Origin: Pseudomonas sp. KK4
GTDB taxonomy: Bacteria; Pseudomonadota; Gammaproteobacteria; Pseudomonadales; Pseudomonadaceae
Reading direction: 5' to 3'
Assembly: GCF_001984065.1 (NCBI RefSeq)
Contig: NZ_LYVP01000055.1
Coordinates: 1-34,790, forward strand
DNA: 34,790 nucleotides
Below, piece by piece: positions 16,173 through 23,757 of the stretch (within the stretch, counting starts at the first letter, position 1; each line of letters starts with the position of its first letter). Under the pieces are notes generated by a model that was not told the DNA's origin, did not search any database, and worked only from the letters and a program-made list of their open reading frames with translations. Position numbers and translations under genes: made by a program.

Positions 16173-16361
16173 TGGCCGATTCTGTGGAAAAAGTCCGTCA
16201 TGGTTTCCACGACAAAAAGTACGCGCTTGAGATTGACATCGTTGCGTTGAACAGAAGACTGCGGGCTCAGATTTCGCGTAGTGGCGCGTAAAAACATGCG
16301 TTTTCAGCGGTGAGTGTCCGGGCAGTCTGGAAAGAAGCGACTTTTTCAACAGAATCGGCCA
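16173..16361. mobile_element. IS/MITE remnant with 23-bp inverted repeats
   Basis: TGGCCGATTCTGTGGAAAAAGTC is too long to be chance: the 23-mer at 16173-16195 is the reverse complement of 16339-16361 with 22 of 23 matches. Key parts are GGCCGATTCTGT and GAAAAAGTC. The 189-bp interval holds a short open tail reading HGFHDKKYALEID and ending ALNRRLRAQISRSGA before a TAA (to about 16290). No transposase catalytic region is present. The terminal sequence resembles IS1182-group ends as I remember them, which is unverified. The remnant abuts the truncated LysR start and the end of the lipoprotein gene. Confidence 0.5.
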
Positions 16362-16396
16362 AAAGTCGTCATTCCCTTGCGAGCATTACCTTCATT

Positions 16397-16885
16397 TCAC
16401 AAAGGCGCTTTCTTATTCTCGGCACCAGAGCTGACTTGTTTATGGATGAAGTAACCCACAACACGCCATTGCTTTTCATCTTCACGAAAAACCACTTTCT
16501 CATTGACCGGACCGGTCGCGAATGTTGCCACGCATTCGGCCACCGCGTAATTCCCGGCGGGCCCGCCGGGCATGTGCTGGGTAAACCCAATCGTCGTAGG
16601 TTCACGCTTCTCCAGCGATCCCAGCCCCAGGCGAGCGGCTTTGATTTCGTTACTCCAGATAATTTCGGAGGTCGTGGCCTTTAACACTGGGCTGACTGCA
16701 GCCCAAGTCTGATCGGACTTCCCATCATCGAGCAGTCGGAGAAATTCCGCAGTCGCATCAAGCACCTGATGCTGCTGTTGCTGTGTGCCAGGATCTGAGG
16801 CCGTAACCTTAGGCGTACTGTTGTTAGAGCTGACATCGCAGCCAGAAAGCAGCATCAAGATAAGTAACGCTGTGAATTGCTTCAT
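16397..16885 (-). CDS. DUF4019-type lipoprotein
   Basis: Protein of 162 residues from the ATG at 16885, which has GGAGG upstream; the in-frame start at 16933 has none. A lipoprotein signal peptide ends in LLSG-C16, followed by a Ser/Asn/Thr/Gln-rich linker with a QQQQ run. The folded domain (WAAVSPVLKATTSEIIW, then LGSLEKREP, MPGGPAGNYAV, VVFREDEKQWRVVGYFI) matches the DUF4019 pattern. The function is unknown; it is probably a periplasm-facing outer-membrane lipoprotein. The gene stands alone. Confidence 0.85.
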   Translation of the reverse strand: MKQFTALLILMLLSGCDVSSNNSTPKVTASDPGTQQQQHQVLDATAEFLRLLDDGKSDQTWAAVSPVLKATTSEIIWSNEIKAARLGLGSLEKREPTTIGFTQHMPGGPAGNYAVAECVATFATGPVNEKVVFREDEKQWRVVGYFIHKQVSSGAENKKAPL

Positions 16886-17118
16886 GCAAACCTCCACTGT
16901 CTGAGCGTCCGTGGAGAGAGTAAAGATGAGCATTCAGCAGGCGCCACCAAGCTTCACAAAAATGTTCGCAAGCGGTAAGCAGTAATCGAGGAATGAAGGT
17001 GCGGTCGAAGCTAGGGTTATTGAACAGCTGATGCGCGTTTTGCGTTAGCGGTCTCTAAGCGACGTGATTTCATTCTGCTCGCGCTATACACGACAACGAC
17101 AACGCTGGCCCACCAGAA

Positions 17119-17178
17119 TAAACACAATCGCTGTGGGAGCGGGCTTGCTCGCGATGGACGTCAACGATAACGCTGGCC
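17119..17178. repeat. REP element, right arm of the 60-bp inverted repeat
   Basis: Reverse complement of 1-60 with one mismatch. Its core is GTGGGAGCGGGCTTGCTCGC, the second REP family in the window. The surrounding 16934-17248 holds no gene; ACGACAACGCTGGCC (17094-17110 area) is a further fragment of the repeat. Confidence 0.85.
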
Positions 17179-17248
17179 ATCTGACCAAACGCGTCACCCG
17201 CCCCCTCCACAAGCACAGCCCTCCCTCACAGCTATTGAGAACAACCTA

Positions 17249-17605
17249 TTACGGCGGATCAATCTGATCCAACACCCGATTGGCCGTAATCTCCGCCAAC
17301 ATGATGCTGTTGGAAATCCCCAACAACGCATTCCGATCCCCACCCTCCAAATGATCCACCAACTGATGAACCATCACATCGACGGAGGCCAGGGTTTCGA
17401 CCAGGTACACCATCAGGTCTTCGGTGGTGGTCGCCGGGTTGACGGTGAATAGAGAGCTGGGGGTGCGCGGTGTGGCCTTAATGTCGGCTGACGATGGGAA
17501 GTGGTAGTTGAGGGCACGCTCGGCGGCGTCGTTTAGCTTTTTGGAATCGGGTTCGTAGGGGGATGCCGGATCGGTTTCCGGGGGGTTGGGTGTGACTTTG
17601 AACAT
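17249..17605 (-). CDS. DUF6124-type small protein
   Basis: Protein of 118 residues beginning MFKVTPNPPETDPASPYEPDS, followed by 'KKLNDAAERALNYHF' and a helical C-half (TTTEDLMVYLVETLASVDVMVHQL). This is the Pseudomonas-restricted family I know as DUF6124/DUF3077-like; many strains carry several paralogues. The function is unknown; the acidic, helical character and lack of signal suggest a small cytoplasmic protein. It is preceded by a long structured leader. Confidence 0.85.
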   Translation of the reverse strand: MFKVTPNPPETDPASPYEPDSKKLNDAAERALNYHFPSSADIKATPRTPSSLFTVNPATTTEDLMVYLVETLASVDVMVHQLVDHLEGGDRNALLGISNSIMLAEITANRVLDQIDPP

Positions 17606-17835
17606 AAGCTAGGTTTCCAGATTGAGCGCCACCCTCCTGCGACTAAACGGGAGGGAGGCAGCTGTACGCAGGTTAGTCGACCGGGGAATCTAGCAAAGCC
17701 GGCGCGCCCGAAGGCGCCCTGCGCACAGCCACCATCGAGTGCAGACATCGAACTGCCTGACTGATGAGCTTGTGCAACTCTCTAAATATCCAACCGGGCG
17801 ACTAAACCCGATCACTGACCATTCAGTGACGCGAA
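17606..17835 (-). promoter_or_regulatory. Multi-hairpin leader upstream of the DUF6124 gene
   Basis: On the minus strand three stems precede the gene in order. TCACTGA-ATGG-TCAGTGA lies at 17812-17829. GCGCC-TTCG-GGCGC, a stable UUCG tetraloop, lies at 17704-17717. CGACTAA (17673-17679) pairs with TTAGTCG (17640-17646). A further TTTAGTCGC copy lies near 17799. I recall comparable leaders before paralogues in other P. fluorescens genomes, but could not check. Confidence 0.55.
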
Positions 17836-17933
17836 TCAAGTTACCCAGCGGCCCCAAGGCGCACAAGCCGGCGGATTCTGGCGTAAGCGTAGGCAATGGT
17901 GCAAGGATTTGTGGCTTTCGTCTGGTAACTGTA

Positions 17934-17970
17934 GGAGGCGTTAAACAAACGCCTCCGGCGTTGTTTAACG
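17934..17970. terminator. Overlapping, mutually exclusive hairpins after the VWA-like gene
   Basis: Hairpin I: GGAGGCGTT (17934-17942), loop AAACA, AACGCCTCC (17948-17956). Hairpin II: CGTTAAACAA (17939-17948), 12-nt loop, TTGTTTAACG (17961-17970). Both stems are perfect and share bases, so only one can form. They lie past the VWA-like gene stop on the minus strand; no U-tract follows. Confidence 0.5.
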
Positions 17971-18015
17971 CATGAGCACCAACTTGGGTCAATGGACAGC
18001 CATGGGCTCTCCCGA

Positions 18016-18852
18016 TTACCTCAGGTCTCCCCCTAAACTCGGCGTGCCAAAGCCTACCAGTGATGCATTGGACTGGCTGAAGTAGCCCGCCCAGAACGCG
18101 TTCAACGCATCCATGGTTTTACCTGAGCGATAGTTTTGTTTGATGTCATCGGTGATCAGACCAGCACCCGTGACGTAGACGCGAGCGCCGGAAAGATCAG
18201 CGAACAGGTGATGGGCCTGGGCCTTTTTCAGCTCGTCGGCGACCACCAGGTTCTTGATCTGATTTTTCGCGTAGAAGCTGGTGTAGTCGCTGTTTTCCAG
18301 CATGTCGCTGATCAAGAGCACCACATGATCGGGGGCCTTTTCGGCTGTTTTGATGTCGTCGCCGATCTTGCGCAAAGCGTTCATGATTTCGCTTCTCGGA
18401 ATGTCCTGCCGGGCGTCACGCAGACTCTTGACGAACAGCTTGCCGAAACCGATTTCGAAGTCTTGCGGCTGACGGGCCAGGCACTGGTCCAGGGTGCGTA
18501 GCTTGCGTGCGCTGGCGTCGTCGCGAGCTTGCTCTGGGACATTTTTGTCGAGCTTGCCGGCATAGATCAAACGTAGGTATTCGCCCGGCAGAAACGCCGA
18601 AAAGCTGTAGAGCTTGATGCTATCGCCGGGTTGCACGAAACGGGTGATCTGCCCCCATGCCTGCTTCTGGATATCTTCCGGAACGGGTACGGTCTGGTCG
18701 ACCACGACGATCAGTTCGCGGCCTGGGGAGGCTGGCTTCAGATCGGGCAGTTGTGCGGTTTCGTAGCAACTTTGCAGGTCGTTGCGCTCGTTGGCCATGG
18801 CGATATGAGGCATCACCAGGGCTGCGATGATCAATGCCTTCAGGGCTTTCAT
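18016..18852 (-). CDS. Secreted VWA-like protein
   Basis: Protein of 278 residues with a Sec signal peptide and likely cleavage after Ala-Met-Ala20. The strand 'RELIVVVDQTVPV' (45-57) and the later 'DHVVLLISDMLENS' (175-188) are laid out like von Willebrand A domains. The metal-site motif reads D52-x-T54-x-P rather than DxSxS, so metal binding is uncertain. Cys29 and Cys124 could pair. Its start overlaps the end of the five-TM gene (18849-18852, ATGA), so the two are translationally coupled. As the last gene of an envelope operon it probably acts in the periplasm with the other two products. The function is unknown. Confidence 0.75.
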   Translation of the reverse strand: MKALKALIIAALVMPHIAMANERNDLQSCYETAQLPDLKPASPGRELIVVVDQTVPVPEDIQKQAWGQITRFVQPGDSIKLYSFSAFLPGEYLRLIYAGKLDKNVPEQARDDASARKLRTLDQCLARQPQDFEIGFGKLFVKSLRDARQDIPRSEIMNALRKIGDDIKTAEKAPDHVVLLISDMLENSDYTSFYAKNQIKNLVVADELKKAQAHHLFADLSGARVYVTGAGLITDDIKQNYRSGKTMDALNAFWAGYFSQSNASLVGFGTPSLGGDLR

Positions 18853-20462
18853 GCGCTGACTCCGGCGACCTTGAAGATGCCAAGCTGCTTAAGCAACAAC
18901 TGTTGTTCACGGACACTCTTGAGAGTGGCTTCGTCTTGCTTGAGCGCTTTTGCCAAGGTTGGCAATTGCTCATCAGTGACGCTCGTGAGGTCGTGGAAGG
19001 CATTTGCGTCAATATCTGCCAGCACCGCCACGGGTGCCGCGGCCACAGGTTCGGACACTGCCGCAATGGCTGCTTGCAACGCCGGGACAGGTTGTGCGGC
19101 GGGGATCGGCGCTGCCACTTCAACTGCTGGCGCTGGCATCGTGTTGATGCGCTCCTGGCCATGTTTCAGTGCCTTCTCTGCAGTACGACGCACCATCACA
19201 TACGCGTTGAAGTCACGCTTTTGAATGGCTGAGCCTTTCATCGCGTTGAGGTGTTCGGCGTTGTTGGTCATGCGGGTGGCAAGCTTGTGCTGCAACATGC
19301 TCAGCTTATGGTCGGCATGGCCGGAGATCTTGTTGCGCTCGCGCTCCATCCAGCGAACCATTTCGTCCGCGCTGTTGAATTTATGGGTGTAGTTGTAGGC
19401 GCGGCGCGAGTGGACACCGGCAAAACCAAAAATGCTTGCGAGCCAGCAGGTGATGCACTGGATGGCGATATAAATGACCGAGAGGATCAGGTAGGTGGTC
19501 AGCGATGCGTCCCGGATCGCTTGCATCTTGTCGTCGATGGTTTTGTTGTCCGCCGAGTCGTTGACCGCTTTGGATTCGTCCGGCAGCTCAAACGGGCTGG
19601 CTTTGGTGGAGGCGGCACTATGGGCGCTTTCAGCGCGCAGCGAGTTGACCATCTCATCCTGAATGCTGTCGAGCGTCTTGGCGCGAACCACAAAAGCGGC
19701 GACCGACATGATCATGATAATGCCGACGAAGGCGCCGATCAGCAGGTACTTGGGCGTAACGTCGACCGAGGTGGCGATGCGCGACAGGATGCGGTTGTAG
19801 TCCTTGTCGTTGCTGTCGCTGAAACTGTCTTCGATGTTGATCGAATCGATTTGCTTGAGATGGTTGGAGCGCGAATCGGATGCGTCGCCACGCCACCAGG
19901 CGCGGGCTTTCTTGATCAGGCTGTTGTGGTGGATAGCGTGGCCGGCCGCCTCGGCGAAACCGCAGGAAATGACCGCCAGCAGGATTGCCACGCCGATGGC
20001 CTGGTAGCGCTTGTCACTGGCCGACGCGTCGAGGCTCAACCAGCCCGACAGTACGTAACCAAAGCCGATGGCTTCAACGACCAACAGGACGGCGGCCAGG
20101 ACAAACACCCAGGCCGGGCGCGGCTTGCGACCGGCTTCGCCGATTTTCTTCAGGTAATCCTGACACTGGCGAAAGAACTCCGGGCTCTTGTCCACCTGAC
20201 CGTATGCTTCGTAATAGTCATTGCAAAGATCGTATTCGGAGTTGGTCCAGCCATCCGGGCGAACGGTGGGCTCTTTACTGGCTGAGCGCGATACCGTGCC
20301 AATCAGCGGTACACCGTGCCAGATGCGCATGGTGAAGTAGCCGACCTTCTCCCAGTAAAATTTCAATAGGCACAACAGAACGAAAACAGCGGTGATGCTG
20401 ATGATCGCCATCTCGTTTGCGGCAATAAAAGCCTTGAAAGCTGCCATCGCGGATTCTTGCAC
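18849..20462 (-). CDS. Five-TM inner-membrane protein with a long cytoplasmic tail
   Basis: Protein of 537 residues that I do not recognise. Hydrophobic helices lie at about 18-36, 117-140, 153-175, 238-260 and 322-348. A charged, helical, probably coiled region follows (365-440), then an Ala/Pro/Val-rich linker (443-480) and a short C-terminal helical domain (about 490-537). A GTG at 20462 with GGAG 9 nt upstream is chosen; ATG 20447 has a weaker site. It lies 22 nt downstream of the OmpA-type lipoprotein gene and overlaps the VWA-like gene. The layout suggests an inner-membrane hub that links a cytoplasmic tail to envelope partners; this is inference. Confidence 0.8.
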   Translation of the reverse strand: MQESAMAAFKAFIAANEMAIISITAVFVLLCLLKFYWEKVGYFTMRIWHGVPLIGTVSRSASKEPTVRPDGWTNSEYDLCNDYYEAYGQVDKSPEFFRQCQDYLKKIGEAGRKPRPAWVFVLAAVLLVVEAIGFGYVLSGWLSLDASASDKRYQAIGVAILLAVISCGFAEAAGHAIHHNSLIKKARAWWRGDASDSRSNHLKQIDSINIEDSFSDSNDKDYNRILSRIATSVDVTPKYLLIGAFVGIIMIMSVAAFVVRAKTLDSIQDEMVNSLRAESAHSAASTKASPFELPDESKAVNDSADNKTIDDKMQAIRDASLTTYLILSVIYIAIQCITCWLASIFGFAGVHSRRAYNYTHKFNSADEMVRWMERERNKISGHADHKLSMLQHKLATRMTNNAEHLNAMKGSAIQKRDFNAYVMVRRTAEKALKHGQERINTMPAPAVEVAAPIPAAQPVPALQAAIAAVSEPVAAAPVAVLADIDANAFHDLTSVTDEQLPTLAKALKQDEATLKSVREQQLLLKQLGIFKVAGVSA

Positions 20463-20484
20463 GTTCGATATCTCCGTTTATCTA

Positions 20485-21948
20485 CTATTGGGTGCTGACG
20501 GGGGCGTATGCGACGGTGTAACTCTGCTCACCGACGGGGTAGAACAACGCACCGCGTTCGGCGGTTGCATTGCCTTTGCTGAATACAACGTCCATGCAGG
20601 CGACCGGTGCCTTGGGTTCGCTGATGAATACGCGGTACAACACTTCTTTCTCGCCTTCGTAGGTGTTGGCGACGGCATTCATTTTCGGCAGCGGCTTACG
20701 GTTGCCATCGCCATACCCTTTCACCACTTGAATGAAGGGCTGTTTACCGACTTCGGCGCCTTCGCGAAGGATGGAAACCGGGGAAATCGTCACCAGGTTG
20801 CCATTGACCGTGTTGGCCCATACCCGGTTGTTGTAGCCCGGCAGGTAGTCGCGGGTTTTCACGCCATCGAGCGGTTTATCGGTAGCCAGGCTGATGACGT
20901 CACCGCTTTCTCGCGGCATGTCGTCCTGGCAACTGCCAACGGGAATGTCGTTGGCATTAGCCGCGCTAACGAAGCTGAATCCGCCGGTTTTCGGCGTTAT
21001 GTTTTGGCCCAGATTCCAATGCATGCTGGCGGTTGGCACACCGCCAAAGTCCACGGCCGGTTTCGCACCGTTGCTGTTTTGAGTGCTGATGGTCTGTGCT
21101 GGAGTGACGGCAGGAGACGTTGGCGAGGTCGCCTTTGCCACGACCGCTGGGGCGGCAGGCTTGCTCACCGGTTTGGCAGTGGATGCGCCGTGGGCCAGGT
21201 ATTTGGCGTTGGACTGCTCGGCTTTGGCGCGCCTGACCAGCAGCTCCTGGGAGGTCAGTTCTGCGATTTCTACCCGGCGGTTTTCAGTACGGCCTTCGAA
21301 GGTACTGTTGTCGGCCAATGGCCGCGAAGCGCCGGCACCCTGGTAGAAAATCGACGTCGACGGAATGCCTGCGGCCATCAAGACTTTGCCGACGGTGCGC
21401 GCACGGCGCTCGGACAGTTTCTGATTGGTTGTGCTGCTGCCCGTGGCATCGGTATGGCCTACCACCAGTAAACGTCGGGTGTTCGCTATTTTCGGATCGA
21501 CATTGGCGTAAGCGGCGGCCACTTTGGCGACGCTGCGCTGGCCGCTGACAGTGAGTTGCTCAGAGCCGGTATCGAACATTCCTGAGTCTTCGATTTGCGT
21601 CACCAGGCCGGCATCCACCGGCGCGGCATTGGGTGTGGCTGACGCAGTCTGAAGTTGTTCTGAATGGATGTTCAGGTGTTCTTCCTTGGCGATGCGATCG
21701 AGCTCTTGCATCCGGCTTTGCCAGACCGAGCCTGCGTAGCAGCCAACTGCTGTGCCCGCCGCAGCCCCTATCAATGCGCCTTTGTTGCCATTTAAGGCAT
21801 AACCCGCCGCACCGCCGACAACCAACCCGGCACCGCACAAGATTGCCGTGCCGTAGTCTTTGCCCAGTTGATCGAATTGGGCAGTAGAGCACCCGGAAGC
21901 CAGCAGCAATGCACTGGCAAGCGTCGTGAAACGAAATGCGTTGGTCAT
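20485..21948 (-). CDS. OmpA-family peptidoglycan-binding lipoprotein with extra C-terminal domain
   Basis: Protein of 487 residues. A lipoprotein signal ends in LLASG-C20. A glycine-zipper segment follows (about 38-72, GAGLVVGGAAGYALNG, then GALIGAAAGTAVG). The OmpA-like domain is at about 118-230, with 'VVGHTDATGSS' (Asp167), 'NQKLSERRARTV' (Arg182) and 'NRRVEI', the residues that hold diaminopimelate in this family. A Pro/Ala-rich linker (255-300) leads to an unrecognised domain (300-487) with Cys340 and Cys451. It likely tethers peptidoglycan to a membrane. It is the first gene of the three-gene envelope operon. Confidence 0.85.
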   Translation of the reverse strand: MTNAFRFTTLASALLLASGCSTAQFDQLGKDYGTAILCGAGLVVGGAAGYALNGNKGALIGAAAGTAVGCYAGSVWQSRMQELDRIAKEEHLNIHSEQLQTASATPNAAPVDAGLVTQIEDSGMFDTGSEQLTVSGQRSVAKVAAAYANVDPKIANTRRLLVVGHTDATGSSTTNQKLSERRARTVGKVLMAAGIPSTSIFYQGAGASRPLADNSTFEGRTENRRVEIAELTSQELLVRRAKAEQSNAKYLAHGASTAKPVSKPAAPAVVAKATSPTSPAVTPAQTISTQNSNGAKPAVDFGGVPTASMHWNLGQNITPKTGGFSFVSAANANDIPVGSCQDDMPRESGDVISLATDKPLDGVKTRDYLPGYNNRVWANTVNGNLVTISPVSILREGAEVGKQPFIQVVKGYGDGNRKPLPKMNAVANTYEGEKEVLYRVFISEPKAPVACMDVVFSKGNATAERGALFYPVGEQSYTVAYAPVSTQ

Positions 21949-22379
21949 CTCAAGTCCATTTCAATGCTGTTCTACAAAACGTCGTTTCACCGCAATGCTG
22001 ATAAAAGCTCAGTATCCAGGCAAAACCGAATGCGTTCGGGAAGTGCGTATTGGGGGCAAGGCAAAGCGCTGACCGTGGTTAAGGGTTGTCAGCGCACGAG
22101 CGCGGTTGGGAAGGAGGTAACTGAACAAGCCCCGGCGCGATACTTTTAATTCACGCGCAGGTTTTGGCAGGCCGGGTCGCACAATAATGGCCAAGGCGAA
22201 ATGGGTAATCTTGCTCAAACGAAGTCCTTTTCCAGGGAATGCACTGCCGTGTCCTGAATGATGGCTAAAAGGCATCATTTTTTTGATACTAAATGCAACA
22301 AGGAGGGAAGTCACGAAAATGTTTGGTCTGGGAAGTCCTGTATAATGTCCCGTAAAGCGGGTTGTTGAGGGGAAAGTCC
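21949..22379. other. Non-coding stretch upstream of the envelope operon
   Basis: About 430 nt with no gene I can support. It should carry the promoter of the OmpA-type operon. A TATAAT (22341-22346) followed by CCCG-TAAAG-CGGG is visible on the plus strand, but I could not find a convincing -35 box. Confidence 0.3.
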
Positions 22380-22462
22380 TCGCGATGGGTTCAACGATAA
22401 CGCGGGGCGTCTGGGTGACCGTGCTGTCTGGGCATTCTTCGCGAGCGAGCTCGCTCCTACAG
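22380..22462. repeat. BIME-type REP pair, left half truncated
   Basis: CGCGATGGGTTCAACGATAACGCGGG (split here: CGCGATGG at 22381, AACGATAACGCGG at 22393) is the inner part of a left REP. TCGCGAGCGAGCTCGCTCCT with ACAG (22439-22462) is an intact right REP. Same family as the array at 26498-26961. Confidence 0.7.
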
Positions 22463-22494
22463 TGGATGGGCTGGGTTTGGAGCATTCACAAGTA

Positions 22495-23043
22495 ATGTTC
22501 AACGCCTCACCACTCCCCCCACACTATCGGGTAGCCACCATCGCAGCGGCTTCAGCTATCCCTTTCGAGCAAACACCTTCCATGTCCTTCGTTCCTTCTT
22601 TTTTTGATTTCCTGATCACTCACCTTCAGCAGGATGAGCGGCGACGCATGCTGTCCTCCATCGCCGTCACAGCCGCACCGTAACATTGGCTGAGCCTGGA
22701 AGCTTCAGCGTTACTGGACATCCATCGCGATCGTTTCGGTCTGGGCCAGCCACTGAGCGATCGGCACAATGTCCCTCGCTGGCTGATCGCTGCTGAGAGG
22801 AAGAAGGTGGACCTGTGGATCGAAGACCACCGGGGTGAACTGCCACCCCATGCCGTTGAGTTCAAAGTCGTCCACAACAATAAAAATGCGTACCAGAAGG
22901 TGTGGGAAATTCGTTGCGATCTGCAAAAGGTGATCCCTAATACCGACTGGAATGAACGGCGAGTTGAATCCGCCAGTCCCACTATTCAATCGATAGAGGC
23001 AATGCGCTATCATGTGCCCGCCCCTGGAGGGGTAATCTTTTGA
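22495..23043 (+). pseudogene. PD-(D/E)XK-like nuclease gene broken by an in-frame TAA
   Basis: One frame runs from ATG 22495 (or 22582, MSFVPSFFDFL) to 23043, with a single stop, TAA, at 22681-22683. The first part ends 'RRMLSSIAVTAAP'. The same frame continues directly with 'HWLSLEASALLDIHRDRFGLG', then 'RKKVDLWIEDHRGEL' and 'HAVEFKVVHNNKNAYQKVWEIRCDL'. D-LWI followed by E-F-K fits a PD-(D/E)XK nuclease fold. After 'KVIP' the sequence loses its character and runs into the next gene's leader, so the 3' end is also probably lost. Total length is about 182 codons. Confidence 0.65.
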
Positions 23044-23064
23044 CATTCTGCAAGGAATACGCCC

Positions 23065-23283
23065 GTGAAAGACTTCGTCATCAGCGTCAATAACATCGTT
23101 CTCTACGTCTCCCTGGCCGTGATCTGGCTCATCGCGTTGATCTCCCTGTTCACCAGCGGCTTCTTGCCAGCCCTGGGGATTTTTGTGGTCGGCACCCTGG
23201 TTTGGTGCATCGTTTCCGGCTTCTGGTTCGTCCAGTCGGCTACCTACGAAGAGCTGCGCAAGCTCAACGCCAACAAAGGCTGA
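23065..23283 (+). CDS. Small two-TM inner-membrane protein
   Basis: Protein of 72 residues starting at GTG 23065, with AAGGA about 8 nt upstream. Two hydrophobic helices (about 5-28 and 33-54) are separated by a short 'FTSGFLPA' turn, and a charged C-terminal tail (EELRKLNANKG) probably lies in the cytoplasm. I do not recognise a named family. The gene stands alone after the nuclease-like pseudogene. Confidence 0.75.
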   Translation: MKDFVISVNNIVLYVSLAVIWLIALISLFTSGFLPALGIFVVGTLVWCIVSGFWFVQSATYEELRKLNANKG

Positions 23284-23322
23284 AGTGCCAGGGCGGCGCG
23301 CAAGTGTGCCGTCCTGCCAAAG

Positions 23323-23345
23323 GCGCTTGGCTTCGTACCAAGCGC
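23323..23345 (+). terminator. Hairpin after the small membrane protein gene
   Basis: GCGCTTGG, loop CTTCGTA, CCAAGCGC: a perfect 8-bp stem 40 nt after the stop, followed by only GTTTG. It is a possible terminator. The remaining bases up to 23600 hold no gene I trust. Confidence 0.45.
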
Positions 23346-23600
23346 GTTTGCCCGCTACGGGCTCGCATAATTCCCCCCCGTGCTTTCTGAAACCCGAGAA
23401 TGCCTTGCCCTGAGCATGATCGCGCTTGCCAATCCAGCTGGGCGCTCTGCACTTGAGACTGCGCGGCACCGACCGCGATGTGTTCACAAAGGGCCGCCAC
23501 AGTATGTTTTTGCTGGCCAGCCTGAATTCCCAATTCCCCATAAACCCCTATACAAACTTGTGCGTTCTTAAATGGATTTTCGAAGCACTTTCCTGCGGGC

Positions 23601-23628
23601 AAAAAAAGACTCGCCTGAAAGGCGAGTC
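23601..23628 (-). terminator. Textbook terminator on the minus strand
   Basis: Read on the minus strand: GACTCGCC, loop TTTCA, GGCGAGTC, then TTTTTTT. The stem is a perfect 8 bp. No minus-strand gene lies just upstream on that strand (the interval 23629-24691 carries a plus-strand gene), so its transcript is unidentified. Confidence 0.65.
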
Positions 23629-23757
23629 AAAAAACGAAGGACCGGCTGCTATGCATTAATTACTCAATGTAACAAGTGAAAATCAATCCAGGCACTCTAT
23701 CATTCCCAGCTCCAGCAATAAGATGGCGCCAGCAAACCATCCCATCTGGAGAATCCC

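Noticed and set aside
19251..20285. 344-codon plus-strand frame
   Set aside because: Antisense to the five-TM gene; no domain, low-complexity composition.
20392..21471. 359-codon plus-strand frame
   Set aside because: Antisense to the OmpA-type lipoprotein gene, which has clear motifs.
22299..22345. Strong Shine-Dalgarno-like AAGGAGGG before an ATG
   Set aside because: The frame ends after eight codons and the spacing is long; no evidence for a real peptide.
22365..22385. GAGGGGAAAGTCCTC resembling an RNase P RNA motif
   Set aside because: It is only a short hairpin-like coincidence; the rest of the RNase P RNA is absent.
22711..23541. 276-codon minus-strand frame
   Set aside because: It runs across the nuclease-like pseudogene and the small membrane protein gene; both of these have coherent protein sequence on the plus strand.
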